Positions 56,678-64,000 of a stretch of DNA of 64,000 bases are shown in pieces. The notes under the pieces are model-generated. The model was not told the origin of the DNA and made no database searches. It saw only the letters and a program-made list of their open reading frames with translations. Made by a program: the position numbers and the translations under genes. The stretch is taken from positions 1 through 64,000 of IMG/VR virus record IMGVR_UViG_3300044825_002278; one strand, given 5' to 3'. Each line of letters opens with the position of its first letter. The first letter of the stretch is position 1. The stretch comes from a virus.

Positions 56678-58214
56678 TTTACAGCATGGGTTTTGTAAAC
56701 CAGATAAATTAGCCAAGAAATGCTCTGACTATGGTTATCAAGCCTGTGGAATAGCAGATTTTGGAACGCTTTCTGGAGCTGTAGATTTCCATCAAAGTTG
56801 TACAAAACATGGAATCAAACCGATTATTGGTTGTGAATTCGATGGTTATATTCTTTATGCAAAAAACAAAGACGGTTGGTTTGATTTGGTTAAATATGTT
56901 TCAAATCAAAATCTTGAAGTGTTGAAAGAAATAGCAAAGAATGGAAACGTGCTTTGCGTTACTCCATCTGTAAATGGATTTGCTAATTTGTTTAAAAGTA
57001 ATCATATACAGATGGACTACTCAGACGAAGCTATTTATTATGTTGAAAAAGATGACGCTGATTGTCACCGTATTATGCTATGCGGAAAGTTAAAAACTAC
57101 ACTGAAAAAAGTGAAGAATATTGAAAACAATGAATATCAACAGTTCTTTGACGGTAACGATAGATGGTATCTTCCATCGCAGGAAGAGTCAAACAAAACC
57201 AGTAGTATTGATAAGCTGGTAAATGTCTGTGAAGCTTATGAACTTGCTGGCCCTCCAATGTTGCCAAACTTTGAATGTCCAATTGGTTATGATGAAGATC
57301 AATACCTAACCGAGCTGTGTCGAGTTGGGTGGAAAAAGAAACTTGTTCCGTGTAATAAAGTATCTACAGAAGAACAAAAAAACATTTATGCAGAAAGAGT
57401 CAAACACGAACTCAAAGTTATATTCAAGGCAAAACTTTCTGGTTATTTCTTGATCGTTCAAGACATTATCAAATGGGTCAAATCAAAAGGCTGGCTTGCT
57501 GGTCCCGGACGAGGCAGCGCTGCTGGGTGTCTGATTTCTTATCTGCTTGACATTACCGAAGTTGATCCAATAGAATATGATTTAATTTTCGAGCGTTTTT
57601 ATAATGAAGGAAGAAACACAGAAGGCAATGTTGCAATTCCAGATATAGATATGGATGTGCCAGCGGAACATCGCGACGAAGTTATAGATTATATCAAACA
57701 AAAATATGGCGAATCCAATGTGTCTCAAATGATTACATTTGGGCGTTTACAGGGAAGAGCCGCAGTAAAAGAGGTTTTGAGAATCAATGAAGCTGTGTCA
57801 TTTGCAGAAATGAATGCTATAACAGATAGTATTCCAGATGAAGCTAAAATTTCTGATCAGTTAGAGCTTATGGAAGATAAGTCAATTATCAAATGGGCTT
57901 TGGAAAATGAACCAGATAATTTAAGAAATTGGTGTTTTTATAACGATAATAATGAACTTGATGGGCCACTAGCCAATTTGTTTCAACAAGCAATTAAAAT
58001 AGAAGGAACAAACAAATCCCAAGGAAAACATCCCGCTGGAGTTATTATATCAAAACATAAGCTCAACGAGGTTTGTCCGATGACAAACGATAAATCTGGA
58101 GATCCTGTTGTTGCTTTTGAAATGAATGCTCTTGAATATCAAGGTCATATAAAATTTGACGTTTTAGGAATTGATTTACTGTCTAAGATAATGGAGATTT
58201 GCGATGAAGAATGA
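56640..58214 (+). CDS. DNA polymerase III alpha subunit, N-terminal half (split gene)
   Basis: The 524-residue protein holds a PHP domain (residues 8-130) and the palm: AGPGRGSAAGCLISYLL, FNEGR-like FERFYNEGR, PDIDMDVPAEHRDEVI with catalytic Asp337 and Asp339, GKHPAGVIIS and KFDVLGIDLLSK with the third Asp507. It ends right after this segment. The PHP metal site is degraded (ADFGTLSG for TDHGNMFG; only one His in CKTHFSLQHG), so it probably does not proofread. The rest of the polymerase is the gene at 59581. Both together would synthesise the phage DNA. Confidence 0.9.
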   Translation: MSWNPINCKTHFSLQHGFCKPDKLAKKCSDYGYQACGIADFGTLSGAVDFHQSCTKHGIKPIIGCEFDGYILYAKNKDGWFDLVKYVSNQNLEVLKEIAKNGNVLCVTPSVNGFANLFKSNHIQMDYSDEAIYYVEKDDADCHRIMLCGKLKTTLKKVKNIENNEYQQFFDGNDRWYLPSQEESNKTSSIDKLVNVCEAYELAGPPMLPNFECPIGYDEDQYLTELCRVGWKKKLVPCNKVSTEEQKNIYAERVKHELKVIFKAKLSGYFLIVQDIIKWVKSKGWLAGPGRGSAAGCLISYLLDITEVDPIEYDLIFERFYNEGRNTEGNVAIPDIDMDVPAEHRDEVIDYIKQKYGESNVSQMITFGRLQGRAAVKEVLRINEAVSFAEMNAITDSIPDEAKISDQLELMEDKSIIKWALENEPDNLRNWCFYNDNNELDGPLANLFQQAIKIEGTNKSQGKHPAGVIISKHKLNEVCPMTNDKSGDPVVAFEMNALEYQGHIKFDVLGIDLLSKIMEICDEE

Positions 58215-58431
58215 AGACGTTTACAAGGCTGTTATATTTGACGGCGCTTTTGTTGAGGCTAACGGTGTTTCTTTGTGTAATTTAGAAGACGCAATACGTG
58301 GTAACTCGTTTATACCAAGAGCAAAATACCAAGTATGGTCCGATAGACATAAGTATCATCAGTTGTTTTTTAACATCGATGATGCTGTAGCGACATTTTT
58401 GGAACTCAAATCAAAGAAAAATTGGAATTAG
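58204..58431 (+). CDS. hypothetical 75-residue protein in the split polymerase locus
   Basis: Starts 11 bases inside the end of the polymerase N-half. Contains a YQVWSDRHKYHQLFFN stretch. No family recognised. Confidence 0.6.
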   Translation: MKNEDVYKAVIFDGAFVEANGVSLCNLEDAIRGNSFIPRAKYQVWSDRHKYHQLFFNIDDAVATFLELKSKKNWN

Positions 58432-58432
58432 T

Positions 58433-58873
58433 ATGGAAGCACAAATATCAAACGGAGAACTAGTTGATAAAATAACTATTCTTGATATCAAGTCACGACG
58501 AATAAAAGATACTGTAAAAGTAGACAATGTAATCCAAGAAATGGATTCATTGATGCTTAAATCAGCAGCGTGGTGGAAGTATTGGGAATCTGAAATTTTT
58601 CTTTTATTCAAGCAATTGCTTGATGTTAATGAAAGGTTGTGGGACATTGAAGATAAAATACGTCAACTAGATAAAGAAGTATTTCCATTAGAACAATACG
58701 GAGATGCTTCATCGATACCATTTTTACCATATTATTTTCTTCCTGCTAAAGTTTGCGAGTATATGGAATGCGCAAGAATGGTTTATACATTAAATGACGA
58801 ACGATCTAAAATTAAACGTGAGATAAACGAGATCACAAGATCAAATATAATAGAAGAAAAATCTCACTCTTAA
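58433..58873 (+). CDS. DUF6165-like helical protein
   Basis: The 146-residue protein begins QISNGELVDKITILDIKSRR, then VNERLWDIEDKIRQ and a NDERSKIKREINE end. This matches the DUF6165 pattern, proteins usually next to or fused with glycosyltransferases in surface-sugar loci. Here it is caught between the polymerase halves. It starts one base after the previous stop. Function unknown. Confidence 0.75.
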   Translation: MEAQISNGELVDKITILDIKSRRIKDTVKVDNVIQEMDSLMLKSAAWWKYWESEIFLLFKQLLDVNERLWDIEDKIRQLDKEVFPLEQYGDASSIPFLPYYFLPAKVCEYMECARMVYTLNDERSKIKREINEITRSNIIEEKSHS

Positions 58874-58885
58874 CAAGGTAAAAAC

Positions 58886-59572
58886 ATGAATAATAGAGAT
58901 ATTATAGTATTCGATTTTGAAACCACTGGTCGTAATCCATTAAAGTGTCAACCAACACAGATTGCCGCTGTGGCTATTCATGCAAGAAAACTTACAATAC
59001 AACCCGGAGGAATATTTGAAAGCAACATACGATGCATTGTAGACGATGAAAAAGCTATAGCTGCTGGTTTTGATCCTGTTGAAGATGGCGCTCTGGAAGT
59101 AACTAGAAAAACAAGAGATCAAATATCCAAAGGGCCGTCGCCAAAAGTAGTCTGGCAAAAGTTTGCTCAGTTTTGCGATAAGTTCAATTTCAATAAAACT
59201 CCATTTTCAGCGCCAATTGCGGCAGGGTACAATATCAATAGTTATGATATGCCGATTGTACAACGCATGTGCGAAATGTATGGACCAACAGATGAAAAAA
59301 CTGGTCGCCAAAAACTATTTAATCCTATCTTTTCAATGGATCTTATGCAGCATATTTATTGTTGGTTTGAAAATAATTCCGATGTTAAGGGCTATAGTAT
59401 GGATTATATGCGCGATTATTTTGGAATGTCAAAAGAAAAATCTCATGACGCATTGCAAGATGTGAAAGATACGGCTAATATACTAATAAGGTTTCTTGTT
59501 ATGCAAAGAAACTTGTCCAAGAAGATTAAATTTGAAAAAGCTTTTGCGAACGGCGAATTGTATATAAAGTAG
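58886..59572 (+). CDS. DnaQ-like 3'-5' exonuclease (DEDDh)
   Basis: The 228-residue protein has all DEDDh motifs: VFDFETTG with Asp10 and Glu12, AAGYNINSYDMPIV with the third Asp, and SHDALQDVKDTANI with His and Asp. It should act as the proofreader, the epsilon role, for the split polymerase in which it is embedded. Starts after AACAAGGTAAAAAC and ends 8 bases before the polymerase C-half. Confidence 0.92.
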   Translation: MNNRDIIVFDFETTGRNPLKCQPTQIAAVAIHARKLTIQPGGIFESNIRCIVDDEKAIAAGFDPVEDGALEVTRKTRDQISKGPSPKVVWQKFAQFCDKFNFNKTPFSAPIAAGYNINSYDMPIVQRMCEMYGPTDEKTGRQKLFNPIFSMDLMQHIYCWFENNSDVKGYSMDYMRDYFGMSKEKSHDALQDVKDTANILIRFLVMQRNLSKKIKFEKAFANGELYIK

Positions 59573-59580
59573 GAATTTGA

Positions 59581-61140
59581 ATGTTCGATATCAATAATTT
59601 TGACGACCCCGAAGTTTGGGATTTAATTTGCGAAGGTGATACCAAGGGTATATTCCAGTTGGAATCTAATCTTGGTAAACATTGGGCTAAAGAAACTAAA
59701 CCTAGAAACATCAAAGAACTAGCCGCTTTGATTAGCCTTATTCGTCCGGGTACGCTTTTAGCTAGAGATGCCAATGGCAAAAGCATGACTCAAGTTTATG
59801 CAGATAGAAAAGGTGGCAAACCAAATTCGCCAGTTGAATACCTCCATGAATCTCTTGAGCCAATATTGAAAGAAACTTACGGTGTGTTGGTATATCAAGA
59901 ACAATCCATGATGATTGCCCAAAAATTAGCTGGTTTCGATCTTAAAGAAGCCGATGCGTTGCGTAAGGCTATTGGCAAAAAGAAAGCAGACCTTATGGAG
60001 AAAGTCAAAAGGGCATTCTTAGAGGGAACTGAAAAACAAGGTATTGTATCAAAAGAAATTGCAGAAGAACTTTTTTCGTGGATTGAAAAATCTAACCGTT
60101 ATGCATTCAACAAATCGCACGCGATTTCTTATGCAATCAATGCTTATTGGTCTGCTTATTGCAAAACATATAGAAGAAAGAAGTTTTACGAGAAGTATCT
60201 GAATAGGGCCGATAGAAAGCCAGCTCCAGACATTGAGAAAAAACAACTGATTATGGATGCAAGACGTTTTGGTATTGAAGTTTTGCCACCAAGGTTACAA
60301 CATTTACATAAAGATTTTACAAGACACCCAGAAAAAGACATAGTTTACTACGGGCTTGCTCATATAAAACATGTGGCCGAAAAAGAGTCTGAAAAACTTT
60401 CCAGTCTTACAAATGTAGAAAATTACAATTGGATGGATTGTTTGATAAACATTATTTACGAACTTGGAATCAATAAAAGCGCGACCGTGGCGTTTATATC
60501 GGTTGGGGCATTCAATGGTCCAAACAATCGTATAAGCAGGCAAAAGATGCTTTATGAGTTTGATAGCTGGCGACAATTGACTCAAAAAGAACAAGATGCC
60601 ATAGCAATATCGTACAATTCTGATGCTAATAAACCAAAAGATTTATATGAAGCGATGCAAAAATTAACTTCCACAGTAAAAATAAATGCTAGAAGGCTTC
60701 AATCAATAGAAGATATCAAACAGTCTTTAAAAAATCCGTTTTATGATATCGAAGATAAATTCGAGACGATAGCAATCGATGAAGAAAAATATATGAGTTG
60801 TTCTTTGACTTGCAGCAAGGTTGATGGATTAGAGATAAATACTACGATAAATATGTGTCAAGAAGTATCTAGCAAGTCTATAATAGGTAAAGTGAGTCTT
60901 GCTATTGAAATTGTGCGCATTAAAATTGTAAAGACTAAAAAGGGTAAAACTCCCGGCCAAGAAATGGCCTTTCTTACTGTAGAAGATGGAAGCGGCTCAT
61001 TGGATTCAATAACCGTATTCCCAGAAGCTTATGACAAATATAAAGACTTGCTTGTAGAAAATAATACTGTTCTTTTGATTGGCGAAATATCTAAAAAAGA
61101 CAAAGGATCTGTAATCGTCAATCAAGTATCACAAATTTGA
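59581..61140 (+). CDS. DNA polymerase III alpha subunit, C-terminal half (split gene)
   Basis: The 519-residue protein resumes exactly where the first half stops: FDDPEVWDLICEGDTKGIFQLES corresponds to the finger region in the E. coli enzyme. Then come ISLIRPGTL, TYGVLVYQEQSMMIAQKLAGF, RKAIGKKK and SNRYAFNKSHAISYA, all expected, plus the helix-hairpin region and a C-terminal OB fold (residues 420-519, IKIVKTKKGKTPG ... LTVEDGSGSLDSITVFP). It begins MFDINNF, with its own start and a weak site (AGTAGGAATTTGA), so it is a separate polypeptide. No intein residues are seen. Confidence 0.9.
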   Translation: MFDINNFDDPEVWDLICEGDTKGIFQLESNLGKHWAKETKPRNIKELAALISLIRPGTLLARDANGKSMTQVYADRKGGKPNSPVEYLHESLEPILKETYGVLVYQEQSMMIAQKLAGFDLKEADALRKAIGKKKADLMEKVKRAFLEGTEKQGIVSKEIAEELFSWIEKSNRYAFNKSHAISYAINAYWSAYCKTYRRKKFYEKYLNRADRKPAPDIEKKQLIMDARRFGIEVLPPRLQHLHKDFTRHPEKDIVYYGLAHIKHVAEKESEKLSSLTNVENYNWMDCLINIIYELGINKSATVAFISVGAFNGPNNRISRQKMLYEFDSWRQLTQKEQDAIAISYNSDANKPKDLYEAMQKLTSTVKINARRLQSIEDIKQSLKNPFYDIEDKFETIAIDEEKYMSCSLTCSKVDGLEINTTINMCQEVSSKSIIGKVSLAIEIVRIKIVKTKKGKTPGQEMAFLTVEDGSGSLDSITVFPEAYDKYKDLLVENNTVLLIGEISKKDKGSVIVNQVSQI

Positions 61141-61150
61141 AAGGTAAAAT

Positions 61151-61483
61151 GTGAATAAATGTCATTTTTTAGGAAAGCTAACCTGCGATCCTAAAGTTAA
61201 AAAAGAAAATAATGTTCCGGTAATAAATTTTGAATTAGAAATAGAAGAGTTTAGAAAAGACAACAATAAAGAAAAGGTAAGGTCTTTAACTTATTTGAAT
61301 TTCGAGGCATGGGATACGGCAGCAGAGGCAATTGAAAAGTATGCCAAAAAAGGAAGTTTGATGGCCATCGAATCTGTAGCGAGAAATTATTTTTATGAAG
61401 ACCCGCATGATCCAGAAGCAGATGAAATAACTGAAACTTATTTTAGGGTAACTAATTTTAAAATACTCGGAATAGGAATATGA
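61151..61483 (+). CDS. second SSB-like protein
   Basis: GTG start after GAAAGGTAAAAT. The 110-residue protein follows the SSB/OB layout: NKCHFLGKLTCDPKVK, VPVINFELEIEEF, LTYLNFEAWDTAAEAIEKYA, KKGSLMAIESVARN. It differs from the ssb at 23965 and lacks the acidic tail. It may be a replication-specific SSB made with the polymerase. Overlaps the next gene by ATGA. Confidence 0.82.
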   Translation: MNKCHFLGKLTCDPKVKKENNVPVINFELEIEEFRKDNNKEKVRSLTYLNFEAWDTAAEAIEKYAKKGSLMAIESVARNYFYEDPHDPEADEITETYFRVTNFKILGIGI

Positions 61484-63114
61484 GAAAAAAAAGAATACTT
61501 TGGGTAAACGATGCCTCATGGAAAGGCACTGGTTATGCTGTTTATTCTAATGAAGTACTATCTAGACTTAATAAAGTTGAAGATTTTGAAGTGGCTGAAA
61601 TAGCTTGTTATGCAGACAAAAACGATCCGCATATCAAAGATGTTCCTTGGAAGGTTTACGCCAATAGACCATTAGAAACTGATCCAAATTTTGAAAACTA
61701 TGTCAAAAATCCAAGTTTAATTTTTGGCGAGAATGTTTTTAATGAAGTTCTTTTGGATTTTATGCCGGATATAGTTATGGATATACGCGATTGGTGGATG
61801 TTTGAATACCAGCAGCGTTCGCCATTCAGGGAATTTTTTCACTGGTCAATAATGCCAGCGGTAGATGCATCGCCTCAAAATCCGCAATGGATTAATACTT
61901 ATGCTTCAGCCGACAGTGTTTTTGGTTATTGTGAATTTAGTAAAGAAACCCTTGAAAATCAATCTGATAAAATAAATTTCATCGACATAGCGTCTCCTGC
62001 GGCCAATGCAAATGATTTTGTTCCAGTAAAAGATAAAGCGACCCACAAAGACAATATGGGATTAGACGCAAATTCAATTATTGTTGGAACTGTGATGCGA
62101 AATCAACGACGAAAGCTTTACCCAGATTTATTTAAAGCTTTTAGAATGTTTCTGGATGAAACTAAAAACCCAAACGTATTTCTATTCTGCCATAAATATT
62201 ATCCAGATATTGGGTGGGAAACTCCAGCATTGCTTGATATGTTTGGGTTGAGTAATAGAGTTTTGTTTTCTTACAAATGCCAAGAATGTAAACATATTAG
62301 CGTTGACTTCTTTAAAGATTCAGTCACTCATTGCGAAAAATGCAAAAAGTTTTCAAAACGCTTGGTGGGTGTTGATAATACAATGAGCAATGAGGAACTA
62401 AGCAAAATATACAATTTATTTGATGTTTATGTTCAATATGCCAATAGCGAAGGATTTGGTATGCCTCAGCTTGAGGCAGCTTATTGTGGCATTCCGGTTA
62501 TGACCATTTATTATTCAGCAATGAAATCTGTTGCAGACAACATAGGAGCTATTCCTATTTATCCAATAGAATATTCTATGGAATGTGAAACTGGATGCTA
62601 CAGAGCGATACCAAACAATCAACAATTTGTAGAAAAATTGAAAGAAGTTTTAAGCACCGATTTTCGTTCTGCTGGTTTAAAAACAGCGGAGCTTGCCAGA
62701 AAGCATTATAGTTGGGACAAAACTGCAAATGCTTGGATTGATCATTTTAGAACGATACCGCTGAAAGATCATTCTGAAACTTGGCGGTCGCCGCCTAAGA
62801 TATTTGAGCCAGCAACTACTATACCAAGCGAAATAATAGACCTTAAAGATCAAATAAATTACATATTTAGATACGTTCTACACAAACCAGAATGGATTGG
62901 CGGTTACTTCTGGTCTAAAGTTTTAAAAGATATTACTTTTGGATACCGCGTAAGAAACTCAGAAGATGACTATTACTTTAATGAGTCGCATATGCCAGCA
63001 GTTGATAAATACCAAAAGTTTAATTTTGTTATGGCAGTGAACGAACTAACAAATCTTAGAAATCAATGGAATCAATGGGAAAGGCTCAGAAGTGAACATG
63101 TTGCAAGATTTTAG
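61480..63114 (+). CDS. GT4-type glycosyltransferase with zinc ribbon insert
   Basis: The 544-residue protein has a GT-B fold: NDASWKGTGYAVYSNEV near the start, IIVGTVMRNQRRKLYPDL at the domain boundary and SEGFGMPQLEAAYCGIPVMT with the Glu pair. A CQECKHISVDFFKDSVTHCEKCKK zinc ribbon is inserted around residues 267-290, not usual for the family. It would transfer a sugar from a nucleotide donor. The C-terminal 120 residues are extra and of unknown role. It overlaps the next gene by 23 bases. Confidence 0.87.
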   Translation: MRKKRILWVNDASWKGTGYAVYSNEVLSRLNKVEDFEVAEIACYADKNDPHIKDVPWKVYANRPLETDPNFENYVKNPSLIFGENVFNEVLLDFMPDIVMDIRDWWMFEYQQRSPFREFFHWSIMPAVDASPQNPQWINTYASADSVFGYCEFSKETLENQSDKINFIDIASPAANANDFVPVKDKATHKDNMGLDANSIIVGTVMRNQRRKLYPDLFKAFRMFLDETKNPNVFLFCHKYYPDIGWETPALLDMFGLSNRVLFSYKCQECKHISVDFFKDSVTHCEKCKKFSKRLVGVDNTMSNEELSKIYNLFDVYVQYANSEGFGMPQLEAAYCGIPVMTIYYSAMKSVADNIGAIPIYPIEYSMECETGCYRAIPNNQQFVEKLKEVLSTDFRSAGLKTAELARKHYSWDKTANAWIDHFRTIPLKDHSETWRSPPKIFEPATTIPSEIIDLKDQINYIFRYVLHKPEWIGGYFWSKVLKDITFGYRVRNSEDDYYFNESHMPAVDKYQKFNFVMAVNELTNLRNQWNQWERLRSEHVARF

Positions 63115-63694
63115 TTGGATTATCGATAAAATAAATACTGCAAAGATAGATATAGATAGCAGTGATGTTTTGGTAGACGCTGCATTTGCAAGAGATTCTT
63201 TATTCAAAGAAGTACTTGATTCTTTTGATGGACAATCGGTTAAAGTATTTCAAATAGGAGCAATAGAATCTTTAGAAGATAGATTTCGAGTTGGCTCTGG
63301 TTGGAGCGATATGTTTTGGGGTCTTTATACTAAAAAATATGGCGGCGCAGTTGTTATCGCGGAAATGGATTTAAATCACATAGCAAATTCAAATTTTCTT
63401 GCACAACAATTGGGCTATGAATGTAATTTCATTTTTGGAGATGCTAATAATTTTATTTCCAAAGGATATGACATTTATTATTTAGATGGAGCCGATATAT
63501 CATATGCAGTAGACGCATACGAACAAACTCTAAGTCAATTCAAAAAAATAGAAAATGAAAATTGTGTTGTGCTTGTGGATGATTTACCAAGCAAAGGAAA
63601 GCTTTTATTGGACTACCTAAAAGAAAAGAATATACCATATACAACCCATAACTTTGGTTCTGGAATGGCTAAAATTGATATGAGGTCGAAATGA
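63092..63694 (+). CDS. possible class I methyltransferase-like protein
   Basis: The 200-residue protein has a Rossmann-like pattern (SVKVFQIGAIESLEDR, then VVIAEMDLNHI, FIFGDANNF and YDIYYLDGADIS), as in small methyltransferases acting on sugars, but motif I is weak (QIGAIES). GTG start with AAGG; ATG at 63098 is an alternative. It sits between two glycosyltransferases. Substrate unknown. Confidence 0.6.
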   Translation: MNMLQDFSWIIDKINTAKIDIDSSDVLVDAAFARDSLFKEVLDSFDGQSVKVFQIGAIESLEDRFRVGSGWSDMFWGLYTKKYGGAVVIAEMDLNHIANSNFLAQQLGYECNFIFGDANNFISKGYDIYYLDGADISYAVDAYEQTLSQFKKIENENCVVLVDDLPSKGKLLLDYLKEKNIPYTTHNFGSGMAKIDMRSK

Positions 63695-64000
63695 AAATAT
63701 TGTACATAGGTCATTATCGTGATGGAACTGGATGGGGAAATGCTGCGGTAAACAATATTTTAGCATTAGATTCTGTTGGCGTAGAAGTTGTTCCGAGAGC
63801 AATTACATATGAAAGTCAAGATAGACCGTATCCAGATCGTATAAAAGAATTAGAAGACAATTCAGAAATTGGCTGTGATATTGTTATTCAACACACGCTA
63901 CCAAATAATTATTGGTATAATTCTAGCTACAAAAATATTGGATGCCTCACAGCAGAGTCGTCAAATTTTAAATCAACTGGATGGCAAAACTACTGTAATT
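63691..64000 (+). CDS. GT4-type glycosyltransferase, 3' end beyond the window
   Basis: 103 residues are visible: ILYIGHYRDGTGWGNAAVNN is the N-terminal donor loop seen in GT4 enzymes, and QHTLPNNYWYNS resembles that of the gene at 61480. The frame runs open to the window edge, so the gene is truncated by the window, not broken. It starts on the previous stop (ATGA). Confidence 0.8.
   Translation, partial: MKILYIGHYRDGTGWGNAAVNNILALDSVGVEVVPRAITYESQDRPYPDRIKELEDNSEIGCDIVIQHTLPNNYWYNSSYKNIGCLTAESSNFKSTGWQNYCN

Noticed and set aside
56640-61140. Split intein joining the two DNA polymerase halves
   Set aside because: The first half ends ...KIMEICDEE without intein N-terminal blocks, the second starts with Met at extein-like sequence, and there is no Cys/Ser/Thr +1 junction or C-terminal His-Asn.
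1-64000. CRISPR array, integrase, transposase or complete insertion sequence
   Set aside because: Looked for regular spaced repeats, tyrosine/serine recombinase motifs and terminal inverted repeats with transposase; none convincing was found.

Overview
The window is a segment of a large, AT-rich, double-stranded DNA bacteriophage genome, probably larger than 64 kb because the last gene runs off the end and no terminase, portal or capsid gene is visible. The phage call rests on nearly continuous plus-strand coding with 4-20 base overlaps, dozens of tiny genes, six tRNA genes, four homing-type endonucleases, and a phage replication and nucleotide set: nrdA, nrdB, thyX, guaC, dNMP kinase, MazG, dnaB-like helicase, dnaG-like primase, recA/uvsX, two SSBs and phoH. 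The best host clue is a DUF1559-type pseudopilin at 21873-22907, a family strongly expanded in Planctomycetota. A planctomycete host is an inference from that gene, with weak support from the secreted protein at 7687.

Layout. 1-2010: a DUF932 gene, then a non-coding stretch with a palindrome, five 8-bp iterons and dispersed ~50-bp repeats that looks like an origin or control region, then tRNA-Lys and two micro-genes. 2012-2717: a small minus-strand operon. 3297-13295: accessory small genes, including a membrane thioredoxin, tRNA-Arg beside an HNH gene and a tRNA fragment, and an array of coiled-coil paralogues. 13317-20577: tRNA-Leu, a DUF3445 haem-type oxygenase, UvsE, a UDP-sugar dehydrogenase, GMP reductase, a Ser/Cys-rich protein and a glycosyltransferase. 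20678-23199: tRNA-Thr, -Asp and -Glu, a methyltransferase, the pseudopilin and a complete tmRNA. 23319-32480: SSB, secreted metalloprotease, PAP2 phosphatase, glycosyltransferases, papain-like protease and a run of membrane proteins that may form a lysis cassette. 32532-35692: sigma factor and possible virion genes. 35833-45090: nrdAB, a trypsin-like protease, two structured RNAs, thyX between two endonuclease genes, a phosphoesterase, MazG, a tail-tube-like protein and phoH. 45171-61483: recombination and replication genes, with a DNA polymerase III alpha subunit encoded as two separate genes and a DnaQ-like exonuclease between them. 61480-64000: glycosyltransferases and a methyltransferase.

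How it fits together. The replication genes would give the phage its own helicase, primase, polymerase, proofreader, SSBs and recombinase, supplied with nucleotides by GuaC, NrdAB, ThyX, the kinase and MazG. At least seven glycosyltransferase-like genes plus a sugar-nucleotide dehydrogenase suggest modification of virion, DNA or host surface. Three unrelated protease folds and no recognised peptidoglycan hydrolase suggest an unusual, protein-directed lysis or entry strategy. Transcription appears to use consensus TTGACA-17-TATAAT promoters and strong intrinsic terminators, plus an extended -10 motif (TTGTGTATWATA) in front of three of the endonuclease genes.

The most unusual items are the split polymerase, the phage tmRNA (inferred tag AGKNTLALAA) placed 3 bases after the pseudopilin gene, a 118-nt tRNA-like RNA with a pseudoknotted third arm, and a small RNA with two fully complementary hairpin loops. 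All family calls come from reading motifs; no database search was run.
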